Below are positions 34,841 to 43,511 of a stretch of 64,000 nucleotides of DNA, one piece after another. The DNA comes from Planotetraspora phitsanulokensis. GTDB taxonomy: Bacteria > Actinomycetota > Actinomycetes > Streptosporangiales > Streptosporangiaceae. The notes below the pieces were generated by a model. It saw nothing but the letters and a program-made list of their open reading frames with translations. It was not told the DNA's origin and searched no databases. How positions within the stretch are numbered: the first letter of the stretch is position 1; each line of letters opens with the position of its first letter. The stretch is taken from the NCBI RefSeq assembly GCF_016863295.1, contig NZ_BOOP01000011.1, positions 1-64,000 of the forward strand, written 5' to 3'. The translations under genes and the position numbers were made by a program.

Positions 34841-35818
34841 TCAGACCGCCGAGCCCGACGTGAGCAGCGGCTTCCACCACTGCGGGTTGTCCACGTACCA
34901 CCGGACGGTGGCCGCCAGGCCCTCCTCGAAGGTCACCTCGGGCGCGTATCCGAGGGCGCGCAGCTTGGCGTCGTCCAGGGAGTAACGACGGTCGTGTCCC
35001 TTGCGGTCGGGCACGCGCTCCACCATGTCCCAGCCGGCGTCGAGCGCGGCCAGCAACCGGCCGGTCAGGTCGAGGTTGGACAGCTCAGCCGTGCCCGCGA
35101 TGTGGTAGACCTCGCCGGGCTCGCCGACCTCGGCGACGCGCTGGATGCCGCGGCAGTGGTCGGCCACGTGAATCCAGTCCCTGATGTTCCCGCCGTCACC
35201 GTAGAGCGGGACGCGGCGGCCCTCGATCAGGTTGGTCACGAACAGCGGGACGACCTTCTCGGGGAACTGGTACGGGCCGTAGTTGTTGCCGCAACGCGTG
35301 ATCGAGACGGGCAGGCCGTGGGTGACGGCATAGGCCCTGGCGATCAGGTCGCCTCCCGCCTTCGCCGCCGAGTACGGCGAACGGGGGGCCAGAGGTGCGT
35401 TCTCATCCCAGGAGCCGGCGTCGATGGAGCCGTAGACCTCGTCCGTCGACACCTGCACGAACTTGCCCACTCCCGCGGCGAGGCAGGCGTCCAGGAGGGT
35501 CTGCGTTCCCAGAACGTTCGTCCGGACGAATTCTGAGGCGCCGTCAATCGAACGGTCGACGTGCGACTCCGCCGCGAAATTGATGACGATGTCATGGCCG
35601 GGGACGACCTCACGCAGCAGACGGCCGTCGCAGATGTCCCCGTGAACGAAGTCGTAACGGCCCTCGACCGGCGCGAGGTTGGCGAGGTTTCCCGCGTAGG
35701 TCAGCCGGTCGAGGACGGTCACCTGGGCTCCGGCGAAGGCCGGGTACCCACCGGTGAGCACGGTCCGGACGTACTGCGAGCCGATGAATCCGGCACCGCC
35801 TGTGATCAGAATCCTCAC
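34841..35818 (-). CDS. rmlB: dTDP-glucose 4,6-dehydratase
   Basis: RmlB converts dTDP-glucose to dTDP-4-keto-6-deoxyglucose. The 325-residue protein has ILITGGAGFIGSQYVRTVL, the tag NFAAESHVDRSIDGASEF near residue 78, VSTDEVYGSIDAG near residue 122, and SPYSAAKAGGDLIARAY near residue 146. ITRCGNNYGPYQFPEKVVPLF follows. GTG 35818 is chosen because similarity begins there and GTGGAGATC lies just upstream; the open frame runs 21 codons more. It heads rmlBD and shares a 228-bp divergent region with the second beta-helix gene. Confidence 0.94.
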   Translation of the reverse strand: MRILITGGAGFIGSQYVRTVLTGGYPAFAGAQVTVLDRLTYAGNLANLAPVEGRYDFVHGDICDGRLLREVVPGHDIVINFAAESHVDRSIDGASEFVRTNVLGTQTLLDACLAAGVGKFVQVSTDEVYGSIDAGSWDENAPLAPRSPYSAAKAGGDLIARAYAVTHGLPVSITRCGNNYGPYQFPEKVVPLFVTNLIEGRRVPLYGDGGNIRDWIHVADHCRGIQRVAEVGEPGEVYHIAGTAELSNLDLTGRLLAALDAGWDMVERVPDRKGHDRRYSLDDAKLRALGYAPEVTFEEGLAATVRWYVDNPQWWKPLLTSGSAV

Positions 35819-36046
35819 GTCAGGGATCTCCACGTTGAACTGCGAATGCAAACGCCGCTGAGCAGGCCTTCTTTCGCCCACTCCATCGGCCTGGAACAGT
35901 CAAGGAAAAGAGCAAGATCGGTAGCATCGAGACGAAAATCGACAAATTGATGTGCGACTGTGACCTCAGGCGTCACAATAGCCCACGGCAGTGGACCGGT
36001 AAGGACGATACGACGAACCCAGCGCCACCGCGCGGAGGTCGGAGAC

Positions 36047-37642
36047 ATGGCCAATACGCATTCCCCACGCCACCGGGTCGAGGGCGAGGACGTCCCCTCT
36101 CGCCGGCGAGTTCCGAGAGTGCGGCTGGTGGTCATGGTGGCCTGTGGCCTCGCCATCGCCGCCATTCCTGTGATCTCCGCCCTCAAGGGCTCGCCCGACC
36201 GGCCCGTCTCTGCCGTGGCACCCCCGACGCCGAAGGCCACGCCGAAGATGAGGGAAGTCAGCTTCTGGACGCCGACGACCGCCTTCAAGCCCGCCCCTCC
36301 CCGACATGCGGACGGGAGCCCGGTCGAGCTGGGCACGCGATTCACCGCCGCACAGGACGGTTGGGTGGCCGGCATCCGCTTCTTCAAGGCCTCGGGCGAG
36401 AAGGGCGCGCACACGGGAAGCCTATGGGACGCGACGGGCCGGCGACTGGCGAGCATCGCGTTCACCGCCGAGTCCGCCTCCGGCTGGCAGGAGGCCCGTT
36501 TCGGGAAGACCGTGCCGATCAAGGGGGGCGAGGTTTACACCGTCTCCTACCACAGCGACCACGGAACCTACGCCGGACGGCCCTCGGCCACGGCCCTGCG
36601 ATCCGGTCCATTGAGCTCCGCGAAGGGCCGGACCGGCGTCTACATGTACGGCAAGAGCCGCTTCCCGCACAAATCGAACCCGCGGAACTACAACTACTTC
36701 GTCGACCCGATCTACCAGTGGTGGGACGACCAGCCCACATTGCCGACGACGAGCACTCCGACGCCCTCGGCGCCGACGGCGACGCCGTCCGCCACCCCCA
36801 AGCGGGAGAAGCCGAGCCCGAAGCCCTCGCCGAGCACGTCCAAGCCGTCCACTGAGCCGTCCTACGAGCCAAGCGGCTCGTGCCCCGGGTACCCGACCCC
36901 GGACTGCACCGGCGTCCCGCCCGGGACCGACCTGGTGACCAAGCGCCTGAACGACGGAGGCGCCTACCGGGTGAAGACGGCCGGCACCGTCCTCGACGGC
37001 GTCCACATCCCCGGCGACCTGCTGATCACGGCGAACAACGTGACAGTCAAGAACAGCCGGATCGACGGCACCGTGATCAACGAGTGGGGCACGACGCACT
37101 ACTCATTCAAGATCAGCGACTCGACGGTCGGGCCCGCCACCGGGTGTCTCACCGCCCCGGGTGTCGGCGAGTCCGACTTCACGGCCACGCGGGTGCTGGT
37201 GCGCGGGCACGGTGACGGCTTCCGGGCCTCCGGTGACGACATCGTCATCCGGGACTCCTACGTCCACCTGTGCTCGCGGCCGGGCGACCACTCCGACGGC
37301 ATCCAGACCTACATGACGGGCAAGGGGCTGGTCTTCCAGCACAACACCGTCGACCAGCGCGACGCCAAGGACATCACGGCGCCGATCTTCATCACCGACC
37401 CCGGCGCCGTCAATGTGTCCGTCATCGACAACCTCATCATGGGCGGCACGTACGCCCTTCAGGTCAAGAACGCCAGCGGCACCGTCGTCGTCCGCGGCAA
37501 CAAGCTCGTCAACAAGTCGTGGGTCTACGGACCCGTCGAGGCGGACTGCTCCTCCATCAACTGGTCGGGGAACACCCTCGTCACCATCGACGACAACTAC
37601 CGCGTCACCTCCACCGTGGGCCCGCTGCCCTGCCGCAGCTGA
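36047..37642 (+). CDS. Secreted DUF4082 and beta-helix protein (second paralogue)
   Basis: The 531-residue protein has an N-terminal membrane or signal helix, VVMVACGLAIAAIPVISAL, near residues 27-46. A DUF4082-like beta-sandwich follows at about 70-225 (VSFWTP, LGTRFTAAQDGWVAGIRFF, GGEVYTVSYHSDHGTYA). Next come a Pro/Thr/Ser/Lys linker of 60 residues and a beta-helix domain from about 285 to the end, starting YPTPDCTGVPPGTDL. The beta-helix is nearly identical to the lipoprotein at 18445, both as protein and as DNA. The extra sandwich is probably a carbohydrate-binding or adhesion module (inference). Two hairpins follow the stop. Confidence 0.83.
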   Translation: MANTHSPRHRVEGEDVPSRRRVPRVRLVVMVACGLAIAAIPVISALKGSPDRPVSAVAPPTPKATPKMREVSFWTPTTAFKPAPPRHADGSPVELGTRFTAAQDGWVAGIRFFKASGEKGAHTGSLWDATGRRLASIAFTAESASGWQEARFGKTVPIKGGEVYTVSYHSDHGTYAGRPSATALRSGPLSSAKGRTGVYMYGKSRFPHKSNPRNYNYFVDPIYQWWDDQPTLPTTSTPTPSAPTATPSATPKREKPSPKPSPSTSKPSTEPSYEPSGSCPGYPTPDCTGVPPGTDLVTKRLNDGGAYRVKTAGTVLDGVHIPGDLLITANNVTVKNSRIDGTVINEWGTTHYSFKISDSTVGPATGCLTAPGVGESDFTATRVLVRGHGDGFRASGDDIVIRDSYVHLCSRPGDHSDGIQTYMTGKGLVFQHNTVDQRDAKDITAPIFITDPGAVNVSVIDNLIMGGTYALQVKNASGTVVVRGNKLVNKSWVYGPVEADCSSINWSGNTLVTIDDNYRVTSTVGPLPCRS

Positions 37643-37654
37643 CGGCGGCGTGAT

Positions 37655-37684
37655 CCCGGGGTGCGGGCCGTAACGCACCCCGGG
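37655..37684 (+). terminator. Hairpin after the second beta-helix gene
   Basis: An 11-bp perfect stem, cccggggtgcg at 37655-37665 with its complement at 37674-37684, encloses an eight-base loop 13 bp after the stop. There is no T tract. It is the first of two hairpins in the spacer before the convergent rmlA gene. Confidence 0.55.
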
Positions 37685-37718
37685 CAGGGCGGCCGCTGGG
37701 CCGGACTGACGCAGAACA

Positions 37719-37765
37719 GACGTGGAAGGGCCCGCTCAGCTGCGCTGAGCGGGCCCTTCCACGTC
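37719..37765. terminator. Bidirectional hairpin terminator between convergent genes
   Basis: A perfect 22-bp stem at 37719-37740 and 37744-37765 closes on a three-base loop (tgc). It lies midway between the forward beta-helix gene and the reverse rmlA gene, 29 bp from the rmlA stop. It lacks a T tract, as is common in actinomycetes, and could stop transcription from both sides. Confidence 0.75.
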
Positions 37766-37793
37766 CGTGCCGGCCTCCCTGGCCGGGTCGCGG

Positions 37794-38858
37794 CTAGGAG
37801 CTGATCTGCACCTTGCTGTGGTCCCCCAGCACCAGCCGGTGCGCCTTGGGCGTTCTGGGCGCCGGGGTGACCTCCACGTCATGGCCGATCAGCGAGGCCT
37901 CGATCCTGTGAACCCCGTCGACCGAGGAGCGGGCGAGCAGGATCGAGTACTCGATCTCGCTGTGGCTGATGCGGCAGTCCCTGGCCACCGACGTGAACGG
38001 CCCGACGTAGGAGTCCGTGATGACGGTTCCCGCGCCGATGACGGCGGGGCCGACGATCCGGGAGCCGTGCACGGAGGCGCCCGCCTCGACGACCACGCGG
38101 CCGATGAGCTCGGAGTCCTTGACCTCTCCGTCCAGGCGCGGCTCCAGCGACTCCAGCACGAGCCGGTTGACCTCCAGCATGTCGGCGACGTTGCCGGTGT
38201 CCTTCCAGTAGCCGGAGATCAGCGCCGGCTGCACGTCGTGCCCCGCGTCGATCAGCGACTGGATGGCGTCGGTGATCTCCAGTTCTCCCCGCCGGGACGG
38301 CTTCAGCGTGGCGACGGCCTCGTGGACCGCGGGGGTGAACAGGTAGACGCCCACCAGGGCAAGGTCGCTCTTGGGCTCACGCGGCTTCTCCTCGAGGCCG
38401 ACGACCCTGCCGGTGGCGTCGAGTTCGGCGACTCCGAACTGCCGCGGGTCCGGGACCTTGGTCAGCATGATCTGGGCGCTCGGGCGCTCGGCGCGGAAGC
38501 GCTTCACCAGGCCGTCGATCCCCCCGACGATGAAGTTGTCCCCGAGGTACATCACGAAGTCGTCGTCGGCCAGGTAGTCACGGGCGATGAGAACGGCGTG
38601 CGCCAGCCCGAGCGGCGCCGTCTGCCGGAGGTAGGTCACTTCCAGGCCGAACGCCGAGCCGTCTCCGACCGCGGCCTCGATCTCGGCCTGCGTGTCCCCC
38701 ACCACGATGCCGACGTCCTTGATGCCGGCCGAGGCGATGGCCTCGAGGCCGTAGAACAGGACCGGCTTGTTGGCGACCGGCACCAACTGCTTCGCCTGGG
38801 TGTGGGTGATGGGCCTGAGCCGGGTGCCTGATCCACCGGCCAGGACGAGCGCCTTCAA
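37794..38858 (-). CDS. rmlA: Glucose-1-phosphate thymidylyltransferase, long form
   Basis: This makes dTDP-glucose for rmlB. The 354-residue protein has LKALVLAGGSGTRLRPITHT at the start, KQLVPVANKPVLFYGLEAI, and PLGLAHAVLIARDYLADDD near residue 80. VMYLGDNFIVGG, GLEEKPREPKSDLALVG and RGELEITDAIQSLID follow. The last 100 residues form a left-handed beta-helix-like tail (VVVEAGASVHGSRIVGPAVI), the pattern of the StrD type in actinomycete deoxysugar pathways. The start is TTG 38858, one base after the stop of the upstream transferase gene. It is thus coupled to the initiating sugar transferase. Confidence 0.92.
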   Translation of the reverse strand: MKALVLAGGSGTRLRPITHTQAKQLVPVANKPVLFYGLEAIASAGIKDVGIVVGDTQAEIEAAVGDGSAFGLEVTYLRQTAPLGLAHAVLIARDYLADDDFVMYLGDNFIVGGIDGLVKRFRAERPSAQIMLTKVPDPRQFGVAELDATGRVVGLEEKPREPKSDLALVGVYLFTPAVHEAVATLKPSRRGELEITDAIQSLIDAGHDVQPALISGYWKDTGNVADMLEVNRLVLESLEPRLDGEVKDSELIGRVVVEAGASVHGSRIVGPAVIGAGTVITDSYVGPFTSVARDCRISHSEIEYSILLARSSVDGVHRIEASLIGHDVEVTPAPRTPKAHRLVLGDHSKVQISS

Positions 38859-38859
38859 A

Positions 38860-40329
38860 TCAGTAAGCCCCTTCTCCACGGGTGACCGCCGACCAGGTCT
38901 TCCATAAGACCTGGAGATCCAACATAAGGGACCAATTCTCCACATAACGCAGGTCGAGCCGGACCGATTCTTCCCAAGACAGGTCGGACCTGCCGCTCAC
39001 CTGCCACAACCCCGTCATCCCGGGCTTGACCACCAGACGGCGGCGGACGTCGGTGCCGTACTGGGCGACCTCGACGGGGAGCGGCGGCCGCGGGCCGACG
39101 AGCGACATCTCCCCGCGCAACACGTTGAGGAGCTGAGGCAGCTCGTCGAGGGAGTAGCGCCTCAGGAGACCGCCCACCTTGGTGATCCGTGGATCGTTCC
39201 TCATTTTGAAGAGCACGCCGTCCGACTCGTTCTCTTCAAGAAGAACGCCCTTGAGGCGTTCCGCGTCGGCGACCATCGTCCGGAACTTGAGAACCTGGAA
39301 CTCGCGCCCGTGCCGACCGACCCGCGTCTGGCGGAAGAGCGCCTTGCCCGGACTGCTCGCTCGGATGACGAATGCGATGGACAACATCGGCACGGCCAGC
39401 AGCGCCAGCGCGAACGCGGCCACGATCCGGTCGAACGCGCTCTTCACGAGCTGGCGGATCCCGTCGATGTCCGGGTGCTCGACGTGCAGCAGGGGCATGC
39501 CCGCGACAGGCCGGACGCTGATCCGCGGGCCCGCGACGTCCATGAGGGCGGGCGCGACGAACAGGTCGGCTCCCTTGGACTCGATTCCCCAGGCGAGGCG
39601 GCGCAGGGCGATGCCGTCGAGTTCCGGGCACGCGAGAACCGCGACGGCGTCGGCCTCGAGCTTGTCGACGATCTCCGGCACCTCGCTGAAGTCCCCGAGC
39701 ACCGGCACACCGTCGACGTCGAGCATCTGCTCTCCGTCCGCTCCGTACGGCAGGCACGCGGCCACCACCCGCATGCCGTGGTACGGCTGCCGCCTGAACT
39801 GCATCACGAGATCGATGACCGACGCCCGATGCCCGACGGCGACGACGCGGCGCATGTACTCACCTTTGCTACGGGCACGGTGCAACCTCTTGCGCATCTT
39901 CTGCCGGAACAGAAGCGTGAAGAAGATGGCGAGCGGCAACATCGCCATGACATAGCTTCGGGCGATCATCGTCTGGGTCGCGTAGGCGCCGATGGCGACG
40001 GCGGCGATCAGTCCGACACCGCCTTCTGTGACGGCGCGGAACTCCGCCGTCCCCTCACCATGAGCCCGCTTGCGGTATCCGCCGGCTATCGCCATGACCA
40101 ACGGCCAGACCGCCGTCAGGGCCAGCCCGAAGTAGAGATCGTAAAGGGGGATGAAGGCGCCGAGCTTGAGCCGGGTCAGCTCGACCACGGAGAAGGCGAT
40201 GACCGCGGAGAGCAGGTCGCCCGCTACCAGGACCTTCCGGTAGGAAGCGGTCCACATACTGGGCGAAGAGCGCACAACGACGTCCAGGGGAACCACCGGA
40301 GATTCGGGCAGCCCCGCACGAGCTTCCAT
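38860..40329 (-). CDS. Initiating polyprenyl phosphosugar transferase (WbaP type)
   Basis: This enzyme links the first sugar phosphate to undecaprenyl phosphate and so starts each repeat unit. The 489-residue protein has four or five membrane helices before residue 150 and a Rossmann-like middle (RRVVAVGHRASVIDLVMQF). It ends with the bacterial sugar transferase domain from about residue 295: RVGRHGREFQVLKFRTMVAD, SLDELPQLLNVLRGEMSLVG, and KPGMTGLWQVSGRSDLSWEE. It is transcribed into rmlA. Its promoter should lie in the 326-bp divergent spacer toward the LCP gene. Confidence 0.92.
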   Translation of the reverse strand: MEARAGLPESPVVPLDVVVRSSPSMWTASYRKVLVAGDLLSAVIAFSVVELTRLKLGAFIPLYDLYFGLALTAVWPLVMAIAGGYRKRAHGEGTAEFRAVTEGGVGLIAAVAIGAYATQTMIARSYVMAMLPLAIFFTLLFRQKMRKRLHRARSKGEYMRRVVAVGHRASVIDLVMQFRRQPYHGMRVVAACLPYGADGEQMLDVDGVPVLGDFSEVPEIVDKLEADAVAVLACPELDGIALRRLAWGIESKGADLFVAPALMDVAGPRISVRPVAGMPLLHVEHPDIDGIRQLVKSAFDRIVAAFALALLAVPMLSIAFVIRASSPGKALFRQTRVGRHGREFQVLKFRTMVADAERLKGVLLEENESDGVLFKMRNDPRITKVGGLLRRYSLDELPQLLNVLRGEMSLVGPRPPLPVEVAQYGTDVRRRLVVKPGMTGLWQVSGRSDLSWEESVRLDLRYVENWSLMLDLQVLWKTWSAVTRGEGAY

Positions 40330-40655
40330 CTCACCACGCCCTTAGTCGCTGGACTGTGCAGGAGATTGACGCATGAAGCATCCCAACGGTTCACAGGGAA
40401 CTCAGGCGTTCCAGGGCCAGGCGCCCAGATCGATACTAAAGAGCGACCGGAGGGGATGGAACGTGCATCACTGTCCACAATCGGCCGTGGTGAAGCGACC
40501 GTTATCGCTTGACGGAACGGTCCAAAGGTGCCGCATTCCCGTTAAATACAACAGAAGTTCACCTGCCCGGAAATGACAGCGACCGAGACGGATGTCGGAA
40601 TGGACTAACGTTCCGGCGGATCTCCATACGCGCCTCTTCCCCCAGGTGGCCTGCG
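40330..40655. promoter_or_regulatory. Divergent control region of the sugar transferase and LCP genes
   Basis: This 326-bp non-coding spacer is less GC-rich than its flanks. It holds the decamer aacggtccaa at 40516-40525, shared with the control region at 23631. The forward frame of the LCP gene is open from 40509, but that part lacks the composition of protein. Promoters for both directions are expected here. Confidence 0.5.
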
Positions 40656-41675
40656 ATGACCTCCATAGAAGACCTCCTCGACGCCGACGCCGTACGACCG
40701 CCCTCCCGGCGACGCAGGGTGGTGATCATCGTCTCGCTGATCGTGCTCGTGCCGATCGTGGGGATCTTCGCTCTTCTCATGCAGCGCCAGCACGTCTACG
40801 ACAACAACATCGAGCGGGTGCAGCAGGTCTTCCCCGAAGAACGGGAGCGGCCGGCGAAGGTGGTCGGATCCGCCCAGAACTGGCTGGTCATCGGGGCCGA
40901 CCGGCGACCCGGCGACTCCGGTTTCCAGCGGTCGGACAGCCTCATGATCGTCCACGTGCCCGCGGACAGGAGGCGGATCTTCCTGATCTCCATTCCGCGG
41001 GACTCCCACGTCCCGATCCCCGGCCACGGCAGAGACAAGATCAACGCGGCATACGCCTACGGAGGCCCACGGCTGCTGATCAAGACCGTGGAGAACCTCA
41101 CCAAGGTACGGATCGACCACTTCGCCGCCCTGGACTTCAATGGCTTCATCGCGATGAGCAAGGCGCTGGGAGGCGTCGAGCTGTACATCGCACGCGACAG
41201 CGTCGACACCGCCAACAAGGTCACCTGGAAGCAGGGGACGGTTCGCCTCGAAGGCGAGAAGGCGCTGCTGTTCGTCCGGCAACGCTACGGTCTGCCGGAC
41301 GGCGACTTCGACCGGATCAAGCGCCAACAGGCGTTCCTCCAGGCGATGGCCCAGAAGGCGATCAGCAAGGGCACGCTCACGAACCCGTTCAAGCTCGACG
41401 AGTTCCTGCAGGCGCTGACCAAGTCCATAACGGTGGACTCGGGCGTCTCCATCGGCACCCTGCGTGATCTGGCGCTCGAACTGCGCGATATCCGGGGCAC
41501 CGACCTGGTGTCGACCACCATCCCCGTCGCCGGCACCGGGATGGTCGGTGGAGCGAGCATCGTCCGGCTGGACGACACCGGGGTCGCGAGCATGACCGAG
41601 GCCGTCAGGAACGACACGCTGGACGACTATTTCGCCAATGGAGGCGTCGTCAACGACGGCTCCTTCATCCGTTGA
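40656..41675 (+). CDS. LytR-CpsA-Psr (LCP) family phosphotransferase
   Basis: LCP enzymes transfer lipid-linked polymers to peptidoglycan. The 339-residue protein has a short cytoplasmic tail, a membrane helix at about 22-43, and an outside LCP domain. Its key residues are in GADRRPGDSGFQRSDSLMIV near residue 79, IPRDSHVPIPG near residue 111, DKINAAYAYGG near residue 127, and FVRQRYGLPDGDFDRIKRQQ near residue 206. It lies divergent from the initiating transferase, so the locus probably makes a wall-anchored glycopolymer. ATG 40656 begins the family similarity, although its ribosome site is weak. Confidence 0.9.
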   Translation: MTSIEDLLDADAVRPPSRRRRVVIIVSLIVLVPIVGIFALLMQRQHVYDNNIERVQQVFPEERERPAKVVGSAQNWLVIGADRRPGDSGFQRSDSLMIVHVPADRRRIFLISIPRDSHVPIPGHGRDKINAAYAYGGPRLLIKTVENLTKVRIDHFAALDFNGFIAMSKALGGVELYIARDSVDTANKVTWKQGTVRLEGEKALLFVRQRYGLPDGDFDRIKRQQAFLQAMAQKAISKGTLTNPFKLDEFLQALTKSITVDSGVSIGTLRDLALELRDIRGTDLVSTTIPVAGTGMVGGASIVRLDDTGVASMTEAVRNDTLDDYFANGGVVNDGSFIR

Positions 41676-41712
41676 CCGGCACCGGACGGCGCCACCGAAC
41701 TACATTCCAGAC

Positions 41713-42477
41713 ATGTCCATCCGCATCGACCGGCGTGGCCCGGTGACCACTGTGATCCTGAACAGGCCCGACGTCCGCAACGCGGTCGACCTGGCCACCG
41801 CGACTGCGCTCGCCGACGCGTTCCGCGCGTTCGAGGACGACGAGAGCGCGTCCGTCGCCGTGTTGTGGGGCGACGGGGGCACGTTCTGCTCGGGCGCCGA
41901 CCTCCACGCGGTGGGCACCGAACGCGGCAACCGGGTCGAGCCGGACGGCGACGGGCCCATGGGCCCCACCCGGATGCGCCTGTCCAAACCGGTCATCGCC
42001 GCGGTCGAGGGTCACGCCGTCGCGGGAGGTCTGGAACTGGCTCTGTGGTGCGACCTCCGCGTCGCCGCCGAGGACGCGACGTTCGGCGTGTTCTGCCGCA
42101 GATGGGGCGTCCCGCTCATCGACGGCGGCACCGTACGGCTGCCGCGTCTCATCGGCACGGGGCGGGCGCTCGACCTGATACTCACGGGCCGGGCCGTACC
42201 CGCGCGGGAGGCGCTGGACATCGGGCTGGTCAACCGGCTGGTCCCGGCCGGCACCGCCCGCGAGGCCGCGGAGGAACTGGCGGCGCGACTCGCCGGGCTT
42301 CCCCAGGCGTGTCTGCGTCAGGACCGCCTCGCGGTGCTGGAGCAGGAGGGGTTGCCGGAGGACGAGGCCATGGCCGCCGAGTTCCGACACGGTCTCGTGT
42401 CGCTGGACGCCATGCGGGCCGAGGGCCTGGCGGGAGTGGAGAGGTTCCGCGCCGGCGGGGGACGGCACGGCGCCTGA
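41713..42477 (+). CDS. Enoyl-CoA hydratase/isomerase family protein
   Basis: The 254-residue crotonase-fold protein has VTTVILNRPDVRNAVD at the start and the oxyanion-hole strand TFCSGADLHAVG near residue 56. KPVIAAVEGHAVAGGLELAL is near residue 93, followed by FGVFCRRWGVPLIDGGTVRL near residue 122. The second catalytic Glu position reads near GVPLIDGG with Asp. Substrates range widely, so the reaction cannot be named. ATG 41713 is chosen where similarity begins. It starts the accessory region 37 bp after the LCP gene and could be read from the same transcript. Confidence 0.88.
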   Translation: MSIRIDRRGPVTTVILNRPDVRNAVDLATATALADAFRAFEDDESASVAVLWGDGGTFCSGADLHAVGTERGNRVEPDGDGPMGPTRMRLSKPVIAAVEGHAVAGGLELALWCDLRVAAEDATFGVFCRRWGVPLIDGGTVRLPRLIGTGRALDLILTGRAVPAREALDIGLVNRLVPAGTAREAAEELAARLAGLPQACLRQDRLAVLEQEGLPEDEAMAAEFRHGLVSLDAMRAEGLAGVERFRAGGGRHGA

Positions 42478-42490
42478 GGCGCGGGTGGGC

Positions 42491-42853
42491 TCAGTCGTAT
42501 TCGAGATCGGGTAACGGTGAAGGCGGATCGGGACTGCGCCATACGACCACGTAGCCGTCACCGGCGGTCTCCAGTGCCGTGCGCAGCCGTTCGAGGTCGA
42601 AGTCGGGCAGGTATCTCAGCCGGGCGAGGAAGCCGGCGTCGGTCGCCGACCTGGGGACGACGCAGCCCTCCCCGTCGCGGTCGAGAAGGACGATGAGCAC
42701 GTCGGGGTGCCCCTCGGCCGGTGCCAGCCCGCCGACCCGGACCTCCGCGACGTCCTCCCATGCGAGGGCCTCGACGCTGCCGTCGGAGTAGTGACGGGCG
42801 ACGCCCTCTTCGGTGACGTAGACATAGGAATCCGGCACTGCGTTGCCGTGCAT
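42491..42853 (-). CDS. Conserved small protein of unknown function
   Basis: This 120-residue protein is acidic and has no signal or membrane helix. It begins SYVYVTEEGVARHYSDGSVE, continues EALAWEDVAEVRVGG and VLIVLLDRDGEGCVVP, and ends with a short LRTALETAGDGYVVVWRS. The beta-strand pattern and the WEDVAEV motif occur in a widespread but uncharacterised family of small bacterial proteins. It is convergent with the hydratase gene (13 bp) and stands 43 bp after the GntR gene on the same strand. Confidence 0.72.
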   Translation of the reverse strand: MHGNAVPDSYVYVTEEGVARHYSDGSVEALAWEDVAEVRVGGLAPAEGHPDVLIVLLDRDGEGCVVPRSATDAGFLARLRYLPDFDLERLRTALETAGDGYVVVWRSPDPPSPLPDLEYD

Positions 42854-42896
42854 GGGCGCGATTGTGACGACTTGGGGGCGCTCCGTGCAAGAGAGG

Positions 42897-43511
42897 TCAC
42901 GATTCGCGCCATCGCAGATGGTCCTTGACCGCCCGGCGGGCCTCGTCCTCGGGACCCCGGGCGATCGCCTGAAGCAACTCCCGGTGCTCGGCCACCAACT
43001 CGAGACGGTCTCCGTAGACGGCGCGCAGGCGCACGAGGCCGAGTCGCGTCTCGGCCGCGAGGGAGCCGTAGAGACGGTCGAGGCGCGGGCTGCCGACGGC
43101 GGCGATCAGCGCCTCGTGCAGGGCCATGTGCTCGGCCACGACCGCGGCCCACGGCGCTTCGGCGGGCAGGCCGCCCATCCGGTCCAGGGCCGCCTCCGCG
43201 TCGGGCACGCGACTGCCCGCGAGCGCCTCCGCCATCAACTCCTCGAGAGGCTGCCGGACGTACATCAGGTCCGCGAGGTCGTCCGCCGTGACCTCGGGGA
43301 CGTACGCGCTGCGGTTGCGTTCGCGGCGCAGCAGCCCTTCGTGGACGAGGACGGCGAGCGCCTCTCGCACGGTCGGCCGGGCGACGCCGTACCGGGCGGA
43401 CGACTCCTGCTCGGTCACCGCCTCCCCCGGCCCGATGTCTCCGGACAACACGCGCTCGCGCAGTGCCGCGGCGAGCGCCTCGACGGTGGAGACGGGCCTG
43501 AGCGTGGTCAC
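42897..43511 (-). CDS. GntR family regulator, FCD type
   Basis: The 204-residue protein has a winged helix from residue 12 to 72 (LRERVLSGDIGPGEAVTEQE, YGVARPTVREALAVLVHEGL). An all-helical FCD ligand domain with metal-type His residues (HMALHEALI near residue 123, AEHRELLQAI near residue 178) follows. GTG 43511 overlaps the EamA stop in the GTGA manner, so the exporter and regulator are one operon. A matching operator lies just upstream of the exporter gene, which suggests autoregulation in response to a small acid. Confidence 0.9.
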   Translation of the reverse strand: MTTLRPVSTVEALAAALRERVLSGDIGPGEAVTEQESSARYGVARPTVREALAVLVHEGLLRRERNRSAYVPEVTADDLADLMYVRQPLEELMAEALAGSRVPDAEAALDRMGGLPAEAPWAAVVAEHMALHEALIAAVGSPRLDRLYGSLAAETRLGLVRLRAVYGDRLELVAEHRELLQAIARGPEDEARRAVKDHLRWRES

